From assembly GCA_947561715.1 (NCBI GenBank), contig OX387200.1, forward strand, positions 8,062,501 to 8,126,500: 64,000 nucleotides of DNA, in the 5' to 3' direction. Positions 62,190 to 64,000 of this stretch are shown piece by piece. The DNA is from Ascidia mentula (Eukaryota; Chordata; Ascidiacea; Phlebobranchia; Ascidiidae). Made by a program: the position numbers and the translations under genes. Under the pieces are notes generated by a model. The model made no database searches and had not been told where the DNA came from. It saw only the letters and a list, made by a program, of their open reading frames with translations. Each line of letters starts with the position of its first letter. Within the stretch, counting starts at the first letter, position 1.

Positions 62190-64000
62190 GATCGATCAAC
62201 TACCGGCGGTCGAATCCACGTCGACTTCGATTTGCTGCCTGTAGTTGATTGCCCAGCTCCTTCCGTTTTCTCCGCAACGGCTGGTAATAACCCGTGCGAC
62301 GAAAGTAATGGAAAAAGGTGACGCGCAGGTTAACCGCAATGTTTTCTCAACGACAGATGAAGGTTCCGTTAAAAAAACATTCGGCCCTCGGTATTACAAT
62401 AGGACTGCATTGTTAGTGTGTGACACCATACCACCGACGGGATTTTTACAATAAATACAAAGAGTAAAATGTGCGTATGGTGGTACGATCCGATGAGCAC
62501 GTTCATGTTGTTTCCTGCTGGTGCACTGAAACTTAGTGACCCTCGCTTAAGAGTTGTAGGACAAGATAAGATACGTGTCGTACACTAACGCGCACGAACC
62601 TTCCCACGGCCGCAATAACTAAAAATTATAGGGGTTGAAGAAAAGAAGCTAATGTGTACGCCGCATTGACGTATCTCCTGGCTTTCAAGTTTCAGTTTCG
62701 CAAAACAAGCAAGTTTGAAAAACTTTCTGTCGCTGGTGCTGCCAAATCCATTAGTATTACTTCTGGCAAAAAAAAAAACATTTACATTAACGTTCTTGAC
62801 ACTATTGGCCAATTCACTACCATAAAACGACTGCATTATTTCGGATCTACAACGACCGTGATACCTTGCCTGAAGTCCAACGCCTCACTAAACGTTGTTC
62901 CAGCAACTTTCTTCTCGGAAAGTGTCCATTACCAGGAACACAAGAAAGCGTGCGTGCGGCAAGTGCGGTTAAGTATTCACTACTGCAAAACCACCAGTAG
63001 TTACTTCTGATGCAGGTTGACTTTTGCTGGCTGCTAGTCTGAGAAAAAACTCGCGGAGTAATCGAAGACGCACCTGCCAAACAACGATTACAAGTTCTCG
63101 TTGAGTTAAACGGATTAACCACCGCGTCACGAATGTGGAGGAGAAACGACTCCAGTCTGTCGCCTTGTGATGACACAACGCTGTGAGTGCGACATCTTTC
63201 ACAAGATCTTTTTCTTATTCACTATCCACAAATCCACAAATCCACAAAGTCCTAATGGCCCAAGGATAATGCAAAAGTTTACAGATGGTGGACAAAGGCA
63301 ACAAACCTCACATTTAGGTCCATACACAACTCCTCACCAACCGCGCAACGCTGCCTATGCACAACCGTACAGTCGAATGCACACAACTAATCAAGGTCAT
63401 GCAATCAAACAGTGCAGCAGCCGGACTGATTCCATATAATACGACCGGCTGTGTTGGAACGAAATCCGCAAGCAGTTCAATGGCTGTGGGGCTCTCGTAA
63501 TAAACCGCGATCTTTGCATTGGGGACCGCAATGGTGCAGCAGTTCGAAGCACTCGCTGCACCAACAGTGTTAAGGCTAAGCGGCTCGGTGTGGGCTAAAC
63601 AATGGCGCTCCGCGTTTCACCTTCTAATCGACGACCGCCGCGGGATAGTTCGAAGTTAATCCCCGCAACAACGATTTTATTTTGCTTAGCCCAAAGTTTT
63701 GCGAGCGCTTTTAGGCACGTACGCTTTAGTTATTAGTGGTAAAACTACACATGCTGCATCTGACAGTGTTTCTTCACATCCAGTTTAAGAAAACAAATCG
63801 TTGAACTCATGCGTGTTATTTGCCACATATAACTAAGCTATTTTTTAACCAACCTGTCGTACACTGACGCCAGTACAGCAACGGTATAAATAACGCTTTC
63901 AACTCTTTCACAGGCAATCAAGACTCGCCCGTTGCTTTTACAATCATGTCGTTCTGCTAGTGGCACAAACCGGTTCTCTCTGCCAACCCAACCCTGTGAC

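Larger units (their letters stand above)
60546..64000. other. Region upstream of the RhoGEF first coding exon
   Basis: No gene is supported to the right edge. It contains a degenerate hammerhead-bearing repeat (61363-61500) and a candidate upstream exon (61999-62189). Direct copies of atccacaa lie at about 63225-63250. The rest shows nothing recognisable. Confidence 0.5.

Overview
The window reads as nuclear DNA of an animal: AT-rich, intron-rich, with standard GT-AG (one GC-AG) introns and several families of small dispersed repeats. Gene content (MYBBP1A, NF-YA, a TBC1D2-type RabGAP and an Lbc-family RhoGEF), mostly short introns and close gene spacing suggest an invertebrate deuterostome. 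A tunicate such as Ciona is my best guess, but that is inference and not proven by the window. Gene models below were built by following reading frame across splice sites. Every model closes in frame, which is the main support for the exon chains.

Layout. (1) 1-12680, + strand: most of MYBBP1A (5' end outside the window), 20 coding segments. Its 5.8 kb intron (4766-10602) holds a complete ankyrin-repeat gene on the opposite strand (8043 to 5512). (2) 13851-16621, - strand: NFYA, 8 coding exons, convergent with MYBBP1A. (3) 18794-29066, + strand: TBC1D2/TBC1D2B-like RabGAP, 19 coding exons, 963 residues, with PH, coiled-coil and TBC domains. (4) 30426-60545, - strand: Lbc-type RhoGEF (ARHGEF2/ARHGEF18/AKAP13 group), 23 coding exons, about 1441 residues. 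Its DH-PH module and tail sit in a compact 30-40 kb cluster, while the first two coding exons lie 7-20 kb upstream across introns of 6.7 and 13.3 kb. In-frame candidate alternative first exons occur in or near those introns. (5) 60546-64000: no supported gene, probably the RhoGEF 5' region.

TBC1D2 and the RhoGEF are convergent, and NFYA and TBC1D2 are divergent, 2.2 kb apart. The genes share no pathway: ribosome/nucleolar biology (MYBBP1A), CCAAT-box transcription (NFYA), Rab GTPase inactivation (TBC1D2) and Rho GTPase activation (RhoGEF).

Repeats: four short hAT-type non-autonomous elements with terminal inverted repeats and 8-bp target duplications, one 137-bp foldback element, and a dispersed family (five copies) whose 3' part folds as a type I hammerhead self-cleaving ribozyme. 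The copy in TBC1D2 intron 3 (19534-19586) keeps every conserved core nucleotide and a GUC cleavage site. This ribozyme-bearing repeat is the most unusual element in the window.
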